From Citrobacter amalonaticus (lineage in GTDB: Bacteria; Pseudomonadota; Gammaproteobacteria; Enterobacterales; Enterobacteriaceae): DNA of 64,000 nucleotides. The stretch covers positions 4,774,001 to 4,838,000 of the forward strand of contig NZ_CP014015.2 in NCBI RefSeq assembly GCF_001559075.2, read 5' to 3'. The translations under genes were made by a program, and so were the position numbers. The notes beneath the pieces are model-generated. The model was given only the letters and a program-made list of their open reading frames with translations, was not told the DNA's origin and made no database searches. Below, piece by piece: positions 34,031 through 43,501 of the stretch; within the stretch, counting starts at the first letter, position 1, and each line of letters starts with the position of its first letter.

Positions 34031-36108
34031 TATTTACCTCCAATGGTTGCCGTCATGCGGATGTTACGGTTATCGGACAGTTCCATATTCGACAGCACCA
34101 CCAGTTGCGGCAGGCTGCGGCGCAGGAAGCGCGACAGCAATGGCCGCAACGCATGGTTAACCAGCAGCACCGGCGGCGCACCCAGCATCTCCTGGCGGGA
34201 CAGCGCCTCCTGAGTTTGCGCCAGCAGCCGATCGGCAAGTCCCGGCTCCAGTCCACCTCCGCCCTGGAGTGCCTGCAGCAGCAGACGTTCGAGCGCGGTG
34301 TCGAGGCCAATCACGCTGACTTCATGATTACCCGGGAACCACTGCTGGGTGATAGCGCGCCCCAGCGCCACGCGGACCACCGCCGTGAGCTCATGCGGAT
34401 CGCTCTGCAACGGCGCATGTTCCGCCAGCGTTTCCAGAATGGTGCGCATATCGCGAATTGGCACTTTTTCATCCAGCAGGTTCTGCAACACTTTATGCAG
34501 CGTGGTCAGGGTCACCACGCCCGGCACTAAATCTTCGGTCAGCTTCGGCATCTCCTGCGATACGCGATCCAGCAGTTGCTGCGCCTCCTGGCGACCGAAC
34601 AGCTCCGCCGCATACTGACCAATCAGGTGGTTCAGATGGGTGGCAACCACGGTACTGGCCTCCACCACGGTAAAGCCCTGAATCTGCGCCTGCTCTTTTA
34701 AGGCACTTTCAATCCAGATCGCGTCCAGACCAAATGCCGGGTCAACCGTCTGCTCGCCCGGTAATGTGCCCGCCGCCGTGCCAGGGTTGATCGCCAGCCA
34801 ACGCCCCGGATAGGCGTCGCCGCTGCCAATCTCCACCCCTTTCATCAGGATGCGGTAATGCGCGGGTTGCAGATCCATATTGTCGCGGATGTGCACCACC
34901 GGCGGCAGAAAGCCCATGTCCTGGGCGAACTTTTTACGGATACTGCGGATACGGCCCAGCAGTTCGCCGTCCTGCTGAAAATCGACCATCGGGATCAGAC
35001 GATAGCCCACTTCCATGCCGAGAGAGTCTTCCAGTTGCACATCGTTCCAGGTGGCTTCCACCACCGAGTTGTTTTCCGGAACTTTAGTCGGTTGTGGCTC
35101 GACAGGCGCCTTCTGTTCACGTCCCCGGATCCACCAGGCCAGTCCCAGCAGCGCAGCGGTAAACATCAGGAAGACGAGGTTTGGCATGCCCGGCACCAGG
35201 CCCAGCAGCCCCAGCACGGCGGCGCTGAGCAACATCACGCTGGGGTTGCTGAACAACTGCCCGACCATCTGCTCGCCGACATCCTGATCGGTACTGACTC
35301 GGGTAACGATCACACCCGCCGCAGTTGAAATCACCAGCGCCGGGATCTGTGCCACCAGACCATCACCGATGGTCAACAGGGTATAGCTTTCCGCTGCGTG
35401 CCCCATGGTCATCCCGTGTTGCAGCACGCCCACCAGCAGACCGCCCACGACGTTAATCACCATAATCAGAATACCGGCGATGGCGTCGCCACGAACGAAC
35501 TTACTCGCACCGTCCATCGAGCCGTAGAAGTCGGCTTCCTGAGTCACTTCAGAACGACGCTTTTTCGCCTCATCTTCACCGATAAGCCCGGCATTAAGGT
35601 CAGCATCAATCGCCATCTGCTTACCCGGCATCCCGTCGAGGACGAAGCGCGCGCCCACTTCAGCGATACGCCCGGCACCTTTAGTGATGACCATAAAGTT
35701 GATGATGACGAGAATAACGAACACCACGATACCGATAGCAAAGTTACCGCCAACCAGGAAGTGGCCAAACGCTTCAACAACCTTCCCCGCCGCCGCCGCG
35801 CCGGTGTGCCCTTCCATCAGAATGATACGAGTGGAAGCCACGTTCAGCGCCAGACGCAACAGCGTGGTGAACAGCAGAATGGTCGGAAACGCGGCAAACT
35901 CCAGCGTGCGCTGGGTGAACATCGCCACCAGCAGTACCATAATCGACAGCGCGATATTAAAGGTAAACAACAGGTCGAGGATGAACGCCGGCAACGGCAG
36001 GACCATCATCGACAGGATTAACAGGATGAGGATTGGCCCGGCAAGGATCTGCCACTGCGTGGATTTCATGTTGTTGGGCAGGCGCAGCATCGCAACCAGA
36101 TTAGCCAT
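34030..36108 (-). CDS. flhA: Flagellar type III export gate protein FlhA
   Basis: Nonameric core of the flagellar secretion gate. It has 692 residues, as in E. coli. The N-terminal half has eight membrane helices, beginning ILAGPILILLILSMMVLPL, with the FHIPEP-type conserved cytoplasmic loop (GAGRIAEVGARFVLDGMPGK) near residue 145. The C-terminal half is the soluble chaperone-docking domain. It overlaps flhB by 8 bp and flhE by 1 bp. Confidence 0.97.
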   Translation of the reverse strand: MANLVAMLRLPNNMKSTQWQILAGPILILLILSMMVLPLPAFILDLLFTFNIALSIMVLLVAMFTQRTLEFAAFPTILLFTTLLRLALNVASTRIILMEGHTGAAAAGKVVEAFGHFLVGGNFAIGIVVFVILVIINFMVITKGAGRIAEVGARFVLDGMPGKQMAIDADLNAGLIGEDEAKKRRSEVTQEADFYGSMDGASKFVRGDAIAGILIMVINVVGGLLVGVLQHGMTMGHAAESYTLLTIGDGLVAQIPALVISTAAGVIVTRVSTDQDVGEQMVGQLFSNPSVMLLSAAVLGLLGLVPGMPNLVFLMFTAALLGLAWWIRGREQKAPVEPQPTKVPENNSVVEATWNDVQLEDSLGMEVGYRLIPMVDFQQDGELLGRIRSIRKKFAQDMGFLPPVVHIRDNMDLQPAHYRILMKGVEIGSGDAYPGRWLAINPGTAAGTLPGEQTVDPAFGLDAIWIESALKEQAQIQGFTVVEASTVVATHLNHLIGQYAAELFGRQEAQQLLDRVSQEMPKLTEDLVPGVVTLTTLHKVLQNLLDEKVPIRDMRTILETLAEHAPLQSDPHELTAVVRVALGRAITQQWFPGNHEVSVIGLDTALERLLLQALQGGGGLEPGLADRLLAQTQEALSRQEMLGAPPVLLVNHALRPLLSRFLRRSLPQLVVLSNMELSDNRNIRMTATIGGK

Positions 36109-37255
36109 CGGTAGTCTTCTCGTTCATAAAATCCAGGGCTTCAGGCACTGGAAGATTTGCAGGTTGTGGTGGACGTTCCCCACCGGCGAGTCGCCAGCGT
36201 TTAAGCTGCCACACCCAGGCCAGCACTTCCGCGACGGCGGCGTACAGTTGTCCGGGGATCTGCTGACCAATCTCAGCATGGCGATAAAGCGCACGCGCCA
36301 GCGGCGGCGCTTCGAGCGTGGGAATTTTGTTCTCGGCGCCGATCTCACGAATGCGCAGGGCCACGAGTCCGGCCCCTTTCGCTACCACTTTCGGCGCGCT
36401 CATCTTGTTCTCGTCGTATTGCAGCGCCACCGAATAGTGAGTCGGGTTGGTGACGATGACATCGGCATTGGGGACATCACTCATCATGCGTCGACTCGCC
36501 GCCTGGCGCTGCATCTGCCGGATACGCCCCTTCACATGAGGGTCGCCTTCGTTCTGTTTAAATTCGTCACGGATATCCTGGCGTGACATGCGCAATTTTT
36601 TCAGATGGCTCATGATCTGGAAAATCACGTCAAATCCGACCATCGGGATCACTCCCAGCACCACCAGCAGCGCACACAGCCCAACGAGATCCAGCGCATT
36701 GCCCATCGCCGTGCGCGGAGACTCCGCCATCAGACGCATCATCTCCGGCCAGTTATGCCACAGATACATCGCCGTCACGCTACCCACCAGCGTGGATTTC
36801 AGGATGGCTTTCAACAATTCCGCGCCGGTCTGCGCGGAAAACATGCGTTTGATGCCAGGCAGCGGATTGAGCTTGGAAAATTTGGGTTGTAGCGATTTAC
36901 CGCTGAAGACCAGACCGCCTAGCAGAACCGGCGAGATCAGCGCCACCACGACGACGCCGGTGATCAGTGGCAGCAGCGCGATCATCGCTTCTTTAATCAG
37001 CAGAATGATTTGCCCGAGAATCAGGTTGGGATCATTGACCATGCTATGGTCAAAACGCAGTCCTGCCGACAGCATGCCCGATAACCGTCTGGCCAGCGAC
37101 TCGCCGCCAATCCAGATAATGCAGACGCCCACCAGCAAAATTAGCAGTGACGTCAGTTCTCTGGAACGGGGGATCTGCCCCTCTTCCCGCGCTTTTTCAA
37201 GTCGGTAGGGTGTGGGGGCTTCTGTTTTGTCGTCGCTCTCGCTTTCGTCCGCCAC
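36101..37255 (-). CDS. flhB: Flagellar type III export protein FlhB
   Basis: Export-switch protein that self-cleaves to change substrate specificity from rod/hook to filament. Four N-terminal membrane helices are visible, then the cytoplasmic domain with the autocleavage motif NPTH in VIVTNPTHYSV near residue 266. The GTG at 37255 is chosen (product MADESESDDKTEAPTP, 384 residues) because homologous proteins start there; an ATG three codons upstream (37264) is also possible and neither has a strong ribosome-binding site. In E. coli this gene directly follows cheZ; here 5.5 kb of fimbrial DNA intervene. Confidence 0.94.
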   Translation of the reverse strand: MADESESDDKTEAPTPYRLEKAREEGQIPRSRELTSLLILLVGVCIIWIGGESLARRLSGMLSAGLRFDHSMVNDPNLILGQIILLIKEAMIALLPLITGVVVVALISPVLLGGLVFSGKSLQPKFSKLNPLPGIKRMFSAQTGAELLKAILKSTLVGSVTAMYLWHNWPEMMRLMAESPRTAMGNALDLVGLCALLVVLGVIPMVGFDVIFQIMSHLKKLRMSRQDIRDEFKQNEGDPHVKGRIRQMQRQAASRRMMSDVPNADVIVTNPTHYSVALQYDENKMSAPKVVAKGAGLVALRIREIGAENKIPTLEAPPLARALYRHAEIGQQIPGQLYAAVAEVLAWVWQLKRWRLAGGERPPQPANLPVPEALDFMNEKTTDG

Positions 37256-37323
37256 GGCCTGCATCTGTGATGATTTACGATAGGCTCATTTTGCCTTTCC
37301 AGGCGCGAAGCAATGCGGTGAAC

Positions 37324-37346
37324 AGAGGGGGGAACACCCTCTTTTT
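37324..37346 (+). terminator. Possible terminator upstream of the fimbrial operon
   Basis: agaggg and ccctct pair across a 7-nt loop and are followed by TTTT on the plus strand. Its sense gene would be antisense RNA across flhB, so it may insulate the fimbrial promoter from the left. Confidence 0.3.
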
Positions 37347-37633
37347 GCTGGCTTCACCTTAGACGCTGCCCTGTAACAGAATTCATCAAAGCTTATTTTT
37401 GGACCTTTATTTTCTTTACTTTCAGCCGCAGAGTCTGACAAAAAAAAGGAATTAACGTATTTCACCAAAAAATGATGATAAAAAGAACAAATAGCCACAT
37501 AAAATGTGGCACCAGATAACGCATAATTAAATAACACAAAAAGATATCACAACAAAACCCATCTCCCGCATCAATTACATTGATAGCGGTAATTATTGGA
37601 CAATTAAAATCAATCAGCATTATATTTAAATGA

Positions 37634-37661
37634 TTTCACACTTTATTTTAATAACTATATT
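37634..37661 (+). promoter_or_regulatory. Candidate promoter of the fimbrial operon at 37.7-42.8 kb
   Basis: tttcac and tatatt separated by 16 bp within a strongly AT-rich stretch, about 85 bp upstream of the first fimbrial gene. The assignment is by inspection only. Confidence 0.3.
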
Positions 37662-37747
37662 ATTCGCGTATTAGCCCCCCTTGTTCTAAGGACAATGAAG
37701 CTAATATAAATCCGCACTGGCATTATGCAACTAAGGACGACGTACTC

Positions 37748-38326
37748 ATGACCAGAAAAATAACGTTACTTTCAAGTTTGATATTAGCACTTTCAGTAAC
37801 AACCGTATACGCGGAAGACACGATACCCTCGGCGACCATCCACTTCACCGGCAGCGTGATTGTGCCTAGCTGTGAGTTTGATAATGGCGGCGAACAAACG
37901 GTCACATTAGGTTCCTTCCCGACCACTGACTTTCCTGTTGTCGGAGCGGAGGCCACCGGCACATCATTCACAATTACTTTAAATAACTGTCCAACGCCAA
38001 CATCCTCCCTGGGCAGAGTTCAAATGACCTTTACCGGCCCAACCGTTACGAGTCATCCAGAACTGTTACAGGTCAGTAAAATAACAACCGAGGATGCAGG
38101 TGATACTGCGGCCACCAACATCGGGATTGCCATTAACCTCGGCCTGGAATCCTCAACCAGTAAGCTCAAGCTCGATGGCACGGATGAGCAGATTTATATT
38201 GATTTGCCACCTGCCGCTGATACACAAATATCACAGGACTTTTTTGCCTGCTACGTTGCTTACGCCATCCCGGTAACTGCTGGCCCTGCCGATGCAGATA
38301 TGGTGGTAAATCTTCTTTATCGATAA
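37748..38326 (+). CDS. Type 1-like major fimbrial subunit
   Basis: Pilin of the classical chaperone-usher type (FimA family), secreted to the periplasm and assembled into the fimbrial shaft. Of 192 residues the first 22 form a signal peptide (MTRKITLLSSLILALSVTTVYA). The mature part has two cysteines (IVPSCEFDNG and LNNCPTPTS) in the spacing of the pilin disulfide, and ends in the alternating hydrophobic donor strand with penultimate Tyr (MVVNLLYR). The gene uses several codons rare in its neighbours (ata, tta, aga) and lies in AT-rich DNA, as expected for transferred DNA. It is the first gene of a four-gene operon. Confidence 0.88.
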   Translation: MTRKITLLSSLILALSVTTVYAEDTIPSATIHFTGSVIVPSCEFDNGGEQTVTLGSFPTTDFPVVGAEATGTSFTITLNNCPTPTSSLGRVQMTFTGPTVTSHPELLQVSKITTEDAGDTAATNIGIAINLGLESSTSKLKLDGTDEQIYIDLPPAADTQISQDFFACYVAYAIPVTAGPADADMVVNLLYR

Positions 38327-38422
38327 TTGGAAATACTGTTTCTAATTGGATAACCATGGTTTCAAATCAGGGATCATGATCTGTCCCGCCACAGATCATG
38401 ATTTGTTTTATCAGGACACTAT

Positions 38423-39115
38423 ATGCGCAAATTATTACAGCTTCTCATTGTCGTTTTCGTATTTTCTGGCGGTATCAGCGCTGCTCATGCGGGCGGAGTT
38501 CAAATAGGAAGAACTCGTGTTATTTATAATGCGAATGATAAGGAGGAAGCATTACCCATCATAAATAAAGGCGCAGACACCCCCTGGTTGGTTCAATCCT
38601 GGGTTGATACCGGTGACGGAAAGACGCGTGGGCCTTTTATTATTACCCCACCACTGTTTCGTCTCGACCCGCAAAAAGAACAAAGCCTCCGTATTATCTG
38701 GTCCGGCGTTCCGCTACCAGAAAACAGAGAATCGCTGTTCTATATCAACGTAAGGACCATTCCGGCCAGCGATAAGGCGAATAAAGATTCAAACATGTTG
38801 CGCCTGATTTACAAAACCCGATTGAAATTATTTTTCCGCCCGCAAGGATTGAAGGGTACACCCACTGAAGCCTGCCGTAATCTAACCTTCACTCGTGACG
38901 GGAAAACGTTACGCGTTAACAACAATTCAAACTACTACATCGTGTTCGATTCTTTATTTATGGCAAATACCGCCATTCCGGGGGCCGACACCGTCTCTCC
39001 AGCCAGTACTGTTGCGCTCCGCCTTCCCGCCAATACCGCAAGCCAAACCGTCACCTGGCGCTGCATCAGCGATTACGGCAATGCCAGCGAAAAATTCTCA
39101 TTTTCGCTTAAGTAG
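38423..39115 (+). CDS. Periplasmic fimbrial chaperone (PapD/FimC family)
   Basis: Boomerang-shaped chaperone that donates a beta strand to pilins and delivers them to the usher. The 230 residues have a signal peptide (MRKLLQLLIVVFVFSGGISAAHA), then the family pattern GGVQIGRTRVIYNANDKEEA with the Arg that anchors the pilin carboxylate, LVQSWVDTGDG, and the G1-strand region RLIYKTRLKLFFRP near residue 135. Two cysteines (TEACRNL and WRCISDYG) in the C-terminal domain are typical of a subset. It is 15 bp upstream of the usher. Confidence 0.92.
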   Translation: MRKLLQLLIVVFVFSGGISAAHAGGVQIGRTRVIYNANDKEEALPIINKGADTPWLVQSWVDTGDGKTRGPFIITPPLFRLDPQKEQSLRIIWSGVPLPENRESLFYINVRTIPASDKANKDSNMLRLIYKTRLKLFFRPQGLKGTPTEACRNLTFTRDGKTLRVNNNSNYYIVFDSLFMANTAIPGADTVSPASTVALRLPANTASQTVTWRCISDYGNASEKFSFSLK

Positions 39116-39130
39116 GAGTAGCGAATACAG

Positions 39131-41668
39131 ATGATTAATCAACGGTGGCTGGCTGTATCATTAAAAGCGCCCGCCTGGCTTCCCTGCCTGGGTGGAGTGC
39201 TGTTAATAGCCTCCGATTTGCTATATGCCAGAGATTTTTACTTTTCACCTACTGCGGTGGACAGTGATGTCACATCGACCATCTCCGATCTGTCGATTTT
39301 CTCAAATCCTAAAGCGCAGCTTCCCGGCCGATATCCTACGTATGTCAGGCTGAATAACCAGCGGCTGGAACAACGTGAACTGAACTACATCAATGGCGCG
39401 GATGGCGCACTTGAAGCCCAGCTATCCCCGGCCATACTGCGCAAATGGGGAATAAAAGTGGATGACTACCCGGAACTGCTGAAACTGCCGCCGGATGCCC
39501 CACTCCCACATCCTCTCGGCTGGTATATTCCGGCGGCAAGTTCGGTGTTTAATTTTTCCACCCAGACGCTCGATCTGAGCCTGCCGCAAAAATCCCTTGA
39601 ACAGCACAGCGCTGGCTTTGTTGATCAATCCCGATGGGATAACGGTATTCCCGTCGTTTTCAGCGATTACACATTCAGTGGTCATGAAAATTCGGGATCG
39701 AATAATGCCGACAATAGCCAGTATATGAATCTCCGCAGCGGCGCTAATCTTGGCGGTTGGCGGGTACGCAATTACTCCACGTGGAATCATACGAGTCGCG
39801 ATAACACCTGGCAAAACATCGCCAGTTGGGTACAGCATGATGTTCGCATCCTGAAAGCTCAACTGACAGGCGGGCAAAGTAGCACCAAAGGTGAAGTCTT
39901 TGACAGCCTCCAGTACAGCGGCATCAACCTGGCCTCCGATGAGGATATGCTACCCACCAGCGAACGCGGGTTTGCACCGGTCGTTCGCGGCACAGCGATG
40001 TCCAATGCCGTCGTCACCATCAGGCAAAATGGCTACATCATTTATCAGTCCAACGTCCCGCCCGGTGCATTTGAAATCAGTGACCTGTATGCCACCTCCA
40101 GCAGCGGTGATATGGAGGTCACGATCAAAGAAGCTGACGGTACCGAACATCAGTTCACCCAGCCTTGCTCAAGCGTCGCTCTGATGCAGCGACCATCACA
40201 TCTCCGATTCGAAGCCACCGCCGGACGCTATCGGGCTGACAACAGCAGCGGTGATAGCGAACCGGCGTTCGCCCAGGGCTCTGCAATTTATGGTGTCAAC
40301 AACACAGTGACCGTCTATGGCGGTACCACTTTTGCCCCAAATTACACGGCAGCGGTGGCTGGTGCCGGAGTCAATCTGGGGCAGTTCGGGAGTCTTTCTG
40401 CCGACGTTACCGTGGCAAAAACGTCTCCGGAGGACGGAGAGGATCATCAGGGGCAATCCTGGCGATTGCTGTACACCTCGAATATCGAAGCGACGCAGAC
40501 CTACTTTACCCTTGCCAGCTATCGTTACTCCAGCAGCGGGTATTACTCGTTTGCAGATGCAAATCATCTCGATAATCATGACGATCAGGATAACTGGAGT
40601 GATGATTACAACAAGCGAAATCGGCTACAGCTCAGTATCAACCAGCCTGTAGCCGGCGGTACATTTTACGTCAGCGGTTATCAGCAGGATTACTGGGGAA
40701 CCAACAAGAAAGAGCAGAATATCAACGCGGGTGCCAGCTATCAGTTCCGCTACTTTAGCTATCATATGAATCTGAGCTGGAATGACTCACAGGGCGGTAA
40801 CAGTGACAGAGTCGTTTCCGCAGGGATCAGCATTCCATTGAGCAATTGGTTAGCGGATAGCTGGGTTAGCTATGACATCAGCAACAATAAAGACGGCGCA
40901 ACAACGCAGAACGTTGGGTTAAATGGCACGTTGTTGGACGATCGCAGCCTGAGCTACAACATTCAACAAAGCCGCAGCAATCGCTCGCCTGCCGACAGCA
41001 GCAACTTTTCCACCAACTGGCGTTCACCTTTCAGTACGCTAAACGCAGGATATTACAGCGCATCAGGCGGGAGTCGGCAGTTAAGCTATGGCGCAAGCGG
41101 TGCTGTAGTTGCCCATCCGCATGGCGTGACGCTCTCCCAACCGCTCGGTAATCAGTTCGCCATCGTCAATGCCGATGGCGCTTCCGGGATCAAATTCCAG
41201 AATCAATACGGCATTCGTACCGACTGGTGGGGAAACGCCATTATTCCTTCACTTGCGGCCTATCAGGAAAACAGAATCGGCCTGAACACTACCTCATTGC
41301 CGGATGACGTCGACAGCAGCGATACCGCGGTGACAGTCGTCCCTTCACGCAATGCTGCCGTGGAGGCGCACTTCGCGGCGCATACCGGCTATCGCGTACT
41401 GTTGACGCTAACGCTACCCGATGGCCATCCCGTCCCCTTTGGCGCAATGGCAATGTCTACCGATAAACAAAGCAGTGGAATCGTTGACGATCGGGGCCTG
41501 CTTTACCTGTCCGGCGTCGCAGATAACGCCCAGGTGAACATTCAGTGGGGAACGTCCTCACAGCAACGTTGTGTTGCCCACATTCAGTTTCTTTCACCAA
41601 CACAGAACGCCAGTCCAGGGAAAATTAAGATCTTAAACGCCCTGTGCCAGCCAGGGAGCGGTACATGA
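39131..41668 (+). CDS. Fimbrial outer-membrane usher (FimD family)
   Basis: 24-stranded beta-barrel pore through which pilins are polymerised. The 845-residue length is normal. Domains in order: signal sequence, N-terminal periplasmic domain (LEQRELNYINGADGALEAQL), the barrel with plug (GYIIYQSNVPPGAFEISDLY near residue 307), and two C-terminal periplasmic domains (VLLTLTLPDGHPVPFGAMA). A final Cys (HIQFLSPTQN then LNALCQ) is near the end. Its stop overlaps the start of the adhesin gene (ATGA). Confidence 0.94.
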   Translation: MINQRWLAVSLKAPAWLPCLGGVLLIASDLLYARDFYFSPTAVDSDVTSTISDLSIFSNPKAQLPGRYPTYVRLNNQRLEQRELNYINGADGALEAQLSPAILRKWGIKVDDYPELLKLPPDAPLPHPLGWYIPAASSVFNFSTQTLDLSLPQKSLEQHSAGFVDQSRWDNGIPVVFSDYTFSGHENSGSNNADNSQYMNLRSGANLGGWRVRNYSTWNHTSRDNTWQNIASWVQHDVRILKAQLTGGQSSTKGEVFDSLQYSGINLASDEDMLPTSERGFAPVVRGTAMSNAVVTIRQNGYIIYQSNVPPGAFEISDLYATSSSGDMEVTIKEADGTEHQFTQPCSSVALMQRPSHLRFEATAGRYRADNSSGDSEPAFAQGSAIYGVNNTVTVYGGTTFAPNYTAAVAGAGVNLGQFGSLSADVTVAKTSPEDGEDHQGQSWRLLYTSNIEATQTYFTLASYRYSSSGYYSFADANHLDNHDDQDNWSDDYNKRNRLQLSINQPVAGGTFYVSGYQQDYWGTNKKEQNINAGASYQFRYFSYHMNLSWNDSQGGNSDRVVSAGISIPLSNWLADSWVSYDISNNKDGATTQNVGLNGTLLDDRSLSYNIQQSRSNRSPADSSNFSTNWRSPFSTLNAGYYSASGGSRQLSYGASGAVVAHPHGVTLSQPLGNQFAIVNADGASGIKFQNQYGIRTDWWGNAIIPSLAAYQENRIGLNTTSLPDDVDSSDTAVTVVPSRNAAVEAHFAAHTGYRVLLTLTLPDGHPVPFGAMAMSTDKQSSGIVDDRGLLYLSGVADNAQVNIQWGTSSQQRCVAHIQFLSPTQNASPGKIKILNALCQPGSGT

Positions 41669-42801
41669 TTTATAGACGCTATGTCCTGTTAATGCTCAGG
41701 GTCGTGTTAACGGCCCTTTTTGCTACGAACATTTCCTGCCATGCAACGAATATCGTGCTCAAAAATTGTTTTCAGGCGCCGGAAAATTACTACGTCAACG
41801 GAAGCGACGAGCTGAGCTCAACGGAGAATCAGCAGGGTAAGTCTATCGCCATGCTCAACTCTGTGCTCGGAAGTGGCGCCCCATTAACAGCGCAATGTGA
41901 TTGCACGGCGGCGCTCACAGGCAATTCGGTCATCTCGGATATTGTTTACGTCACAACGCCGCTACGCAGTGGTTCAACCACAGGATACGGCTATCTGACC
42001 GATAAACTGGATATTGACGTTGATGCCTATACCGATACCGAGAATGCGACTGCCATCTATATCCCCATTAACACATATCCATCATCGTCACCGATAGCAA
42101 AAGCAGAACCAAATACGTCCATAGAATCAGAAAGCTCGGTTTGCAGGCCGGGAACTCAACCCGTTCCGGGAACGCCGCAGCGACAGTTTTTATGGAGCAT
42201 GATGTCGGCAAGGTTTTACATCAAATCGCCGATCCTGGGCGTGGAAACGATACCCGAAACGGTGGTGATACAGACTGCAGTCTGTATCTATTCCGGAGGC
42301 GGTTGCTCGGCCAGCCTTTCGCAACCCGTGTCGAATATCTTACTTTCCGGCACCTTAAGTGCCCCGTTAGGCTGTACCATCAACGCGGGAAGCACTATTG
42401 ATATCGCACTGGGTAATGTGATTAGCACAAACTTCGTTCACCAGGGGATTCCACCACAGGGCTATGCGCTTAAAAATGTCGACATTACCTTCCACTGTGA
42501 TAGCGCAGCGGTGAGTAACTCGGATAAGATCAAACTCTCATTGTCAGCCGACCAGGGCGTCAGCGATGGAGAAAGCGGTCTTATCGCCAAAATGGTCGAT
42601 CGTGATGACATCGGGGTGCGGATGTACGACAGTAACAGCAACAGTATTCGTCTGGATGGTAGCGCTGAGTTTCCTGTAACGCTGGACTCGCAGGGAAATG
42701 GTTCGATAAAAATGCAGGCAGCTCCAGTGGCGACCACGGATAATATCCCTGCCGGTGGTAATTTTGAAGGCAATGTGACGGTAAAAATGGACATCAAGTA
42801 G
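41665..42801 (+). CDS. Two-domain fimbrial tip adhesin
   Basis: Predicted tip protein: 378 residues from the ATG at 41665, which overlaps the usher stop and has AGGGAG upstream. After a signal peptide (ending near SCHATNI) comes an N-terminal lectin-like domain of about 200 residues with several cysteines (QCDCTAAL, SSVCRPG, TAVCIYSGGGCSA) and a C-terminal pilin domain (GTLSAPLGCTINAGSTIDIALGN) that ends in VTVKMDIK. The pilin-domain pattern resembles the adhesins of Lpf/Elf-type fimbriae; the receptor-binding part is not recognisable, so the ligand is unknown. Confidence 0.85.
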   Translation: MIYRRYVLLMLRVVLTALFATNISCHATNIVLKNCFQAPENYYVNGSDELSSTENQQGKSIAMLNSVLGSGAPLTAQCDCTAALTGNSVISDIVYVTTPLRSGSTTGYGYLTDKLDIDVDAYTDTENATAIYIPINTYPSSSPIAKAEPNTSIESESSVCRPGTQPVPGTPQRQFLWSMMSARFYIKSPILGVETIPETVVIQTAVCIYSGGGCSASLSQPVSNILLSGTLSAPLGCTINAGSTIDIALGNVISTNFVHQGIPPQGYALKNVDITFHCDSAAVSNSDKIKLSLSADQGVSDGESGLIAKMVDRDDIGVRMYDSNSNSIRLDGSAEFPVTLDSQGNGSIKMQAAPVATTDNIPAGGNFEGNVTVKMDIK

Positions 42802-42815
42802 TCTGGCTTGTTAAG

Positions 42816-42842
42816 CAAAATGGCCCGCAAGCGGGCCATTGT
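42816..42842. terminator. Terminator between fimbrial adhesin gene and cheZ
   Basis: aatggcccgc-aa-gcgggccatt is a perfect 10-bp inverted repeat between the two convergent genes. The T-run is better on the minus strand (TTTTGCTT), so it most likely ends the tar-cheZ transcript. Confidence 0.75.
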
Positions 42843-42846
42843 CATA

Positions 42847-43491
42847 TCAGAACCCCAGGCTATCCAGCAAATCGTCCACCTGGTCCTGGCTTGCCACCAC
42901 ACCGGCTTTACTGGTATCAACCTGCGGGCCATTGAGCAGGCTGTCGCTTTCGCGTTTAGGTCGGGAACCCTGCTCCGGGATGTTTTCCAGCAGTACCATC
43001 AGTAGCTGACGTTCGATCTCCTGAATCACATCCATCATGCGCTTGATCACCTGACCGGTCAGATCCTGGAAGTCCTGCGCCATCATGATGTCGAGCAACT
43101 GCGCGTTGGTAAAACTGGTATGCCCGGGCACATCGCCGAGGTATTTTCGGGTGTCCGTCACCAGCTCGCGGGCGTCAGAGAGTTCAATCGGGTTTTCAAA
43201 CCACTCATCCCAACGCTTGCTCAGCGCCTTCGCCCCTTTCTCCATTTCGTCCTGATGCGGCTGAGAAGCTTCAACGCTGTTCAGGGCGCGCTCAGCCGCC
43301 TGCGCGGTCATCTGTACCACATAGTCCAGACGGTCACGGGCATCGGGAATGGCTTCTGCCGCTTCGGCGATGGCCTGGTCCAGTCCCAGTTCGCGCAGGC
43401 TGTCACGCAGCATGCGGGTCAGGCTACCAATGCGGGCAATGATATCCCCGGCAGAATGCTCATCTACGGGTTTAATCGATGGTTGCATCAT
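42847..43491 (-). CDS. cheZ: CheY-P phosphatase CheZ
   Basis: Dephosphorylates CheY-P to reset the motor signal. The ATG at 43491 (MMQPSIKPVDEHSAGD) gives 214 residues, as in E. coli; ten more open codons upstream are not conserved. The catalytic region LLDIMMAQDFQDLTGQVIKRM, with the key Gln and Asp, is near residue 140, and the C-terminal CheY-binding helix DQVDDLLDSLGF is intact. It is the last gene of tar-tap-cheRBYZ; flhB no longer follows it directly. Confidence 0.97.
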   Translation of the reverse strand: MMQPSIKPVDEHSAGDIIARIGSLTRMLRDSLRELGLDQAIAEAAEAIPDARDRLDYVVQMTAQAAERALNSVEASQPHQDEMEKGAKALSKRWDEWFENPIELSDARELVTDTRKYLGDVPGHTSFTNAQLLDIMMAQDFQDLTGQVIKRMMDVIQEIERQLLMVLLENIPEQGSRPKRESDSLLNGPQVDTSKAGVVASQDQVDDLLDSLGF

Positions 43492-43501
43492 GGTCAGCCC
43501 C

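Larger units (their letters stand above)
37256..37747. other. flhB-fimbrial divergent intergenic region
   Basis: About 490 bp, markedly AT-rich from 37380 on. It must contain the flhBAE promoter (FlhDC-dependent in E. coli; I could not place its box with confidence) and that of the fimbrial operon. A short hairpin gccacat-aaa-atgtggc lies at 37494-37510. No recombinase gene or long invertible repeat is present. Confidence 0.65.

Noticed and set aside
35398..36021. 207-codon plus-strand frame opposite flhA, very rich in His, Gln and Arg
   Set aside because: Such composition is the usual antisense image of a membrane-protein gene; flhA is intact.
37256..37747. Phase-variable invertible switch for the fimbrial operon
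   Set aside because: No fim-type recombinase gene and no pair of long inverted repeats flank the promoter region.
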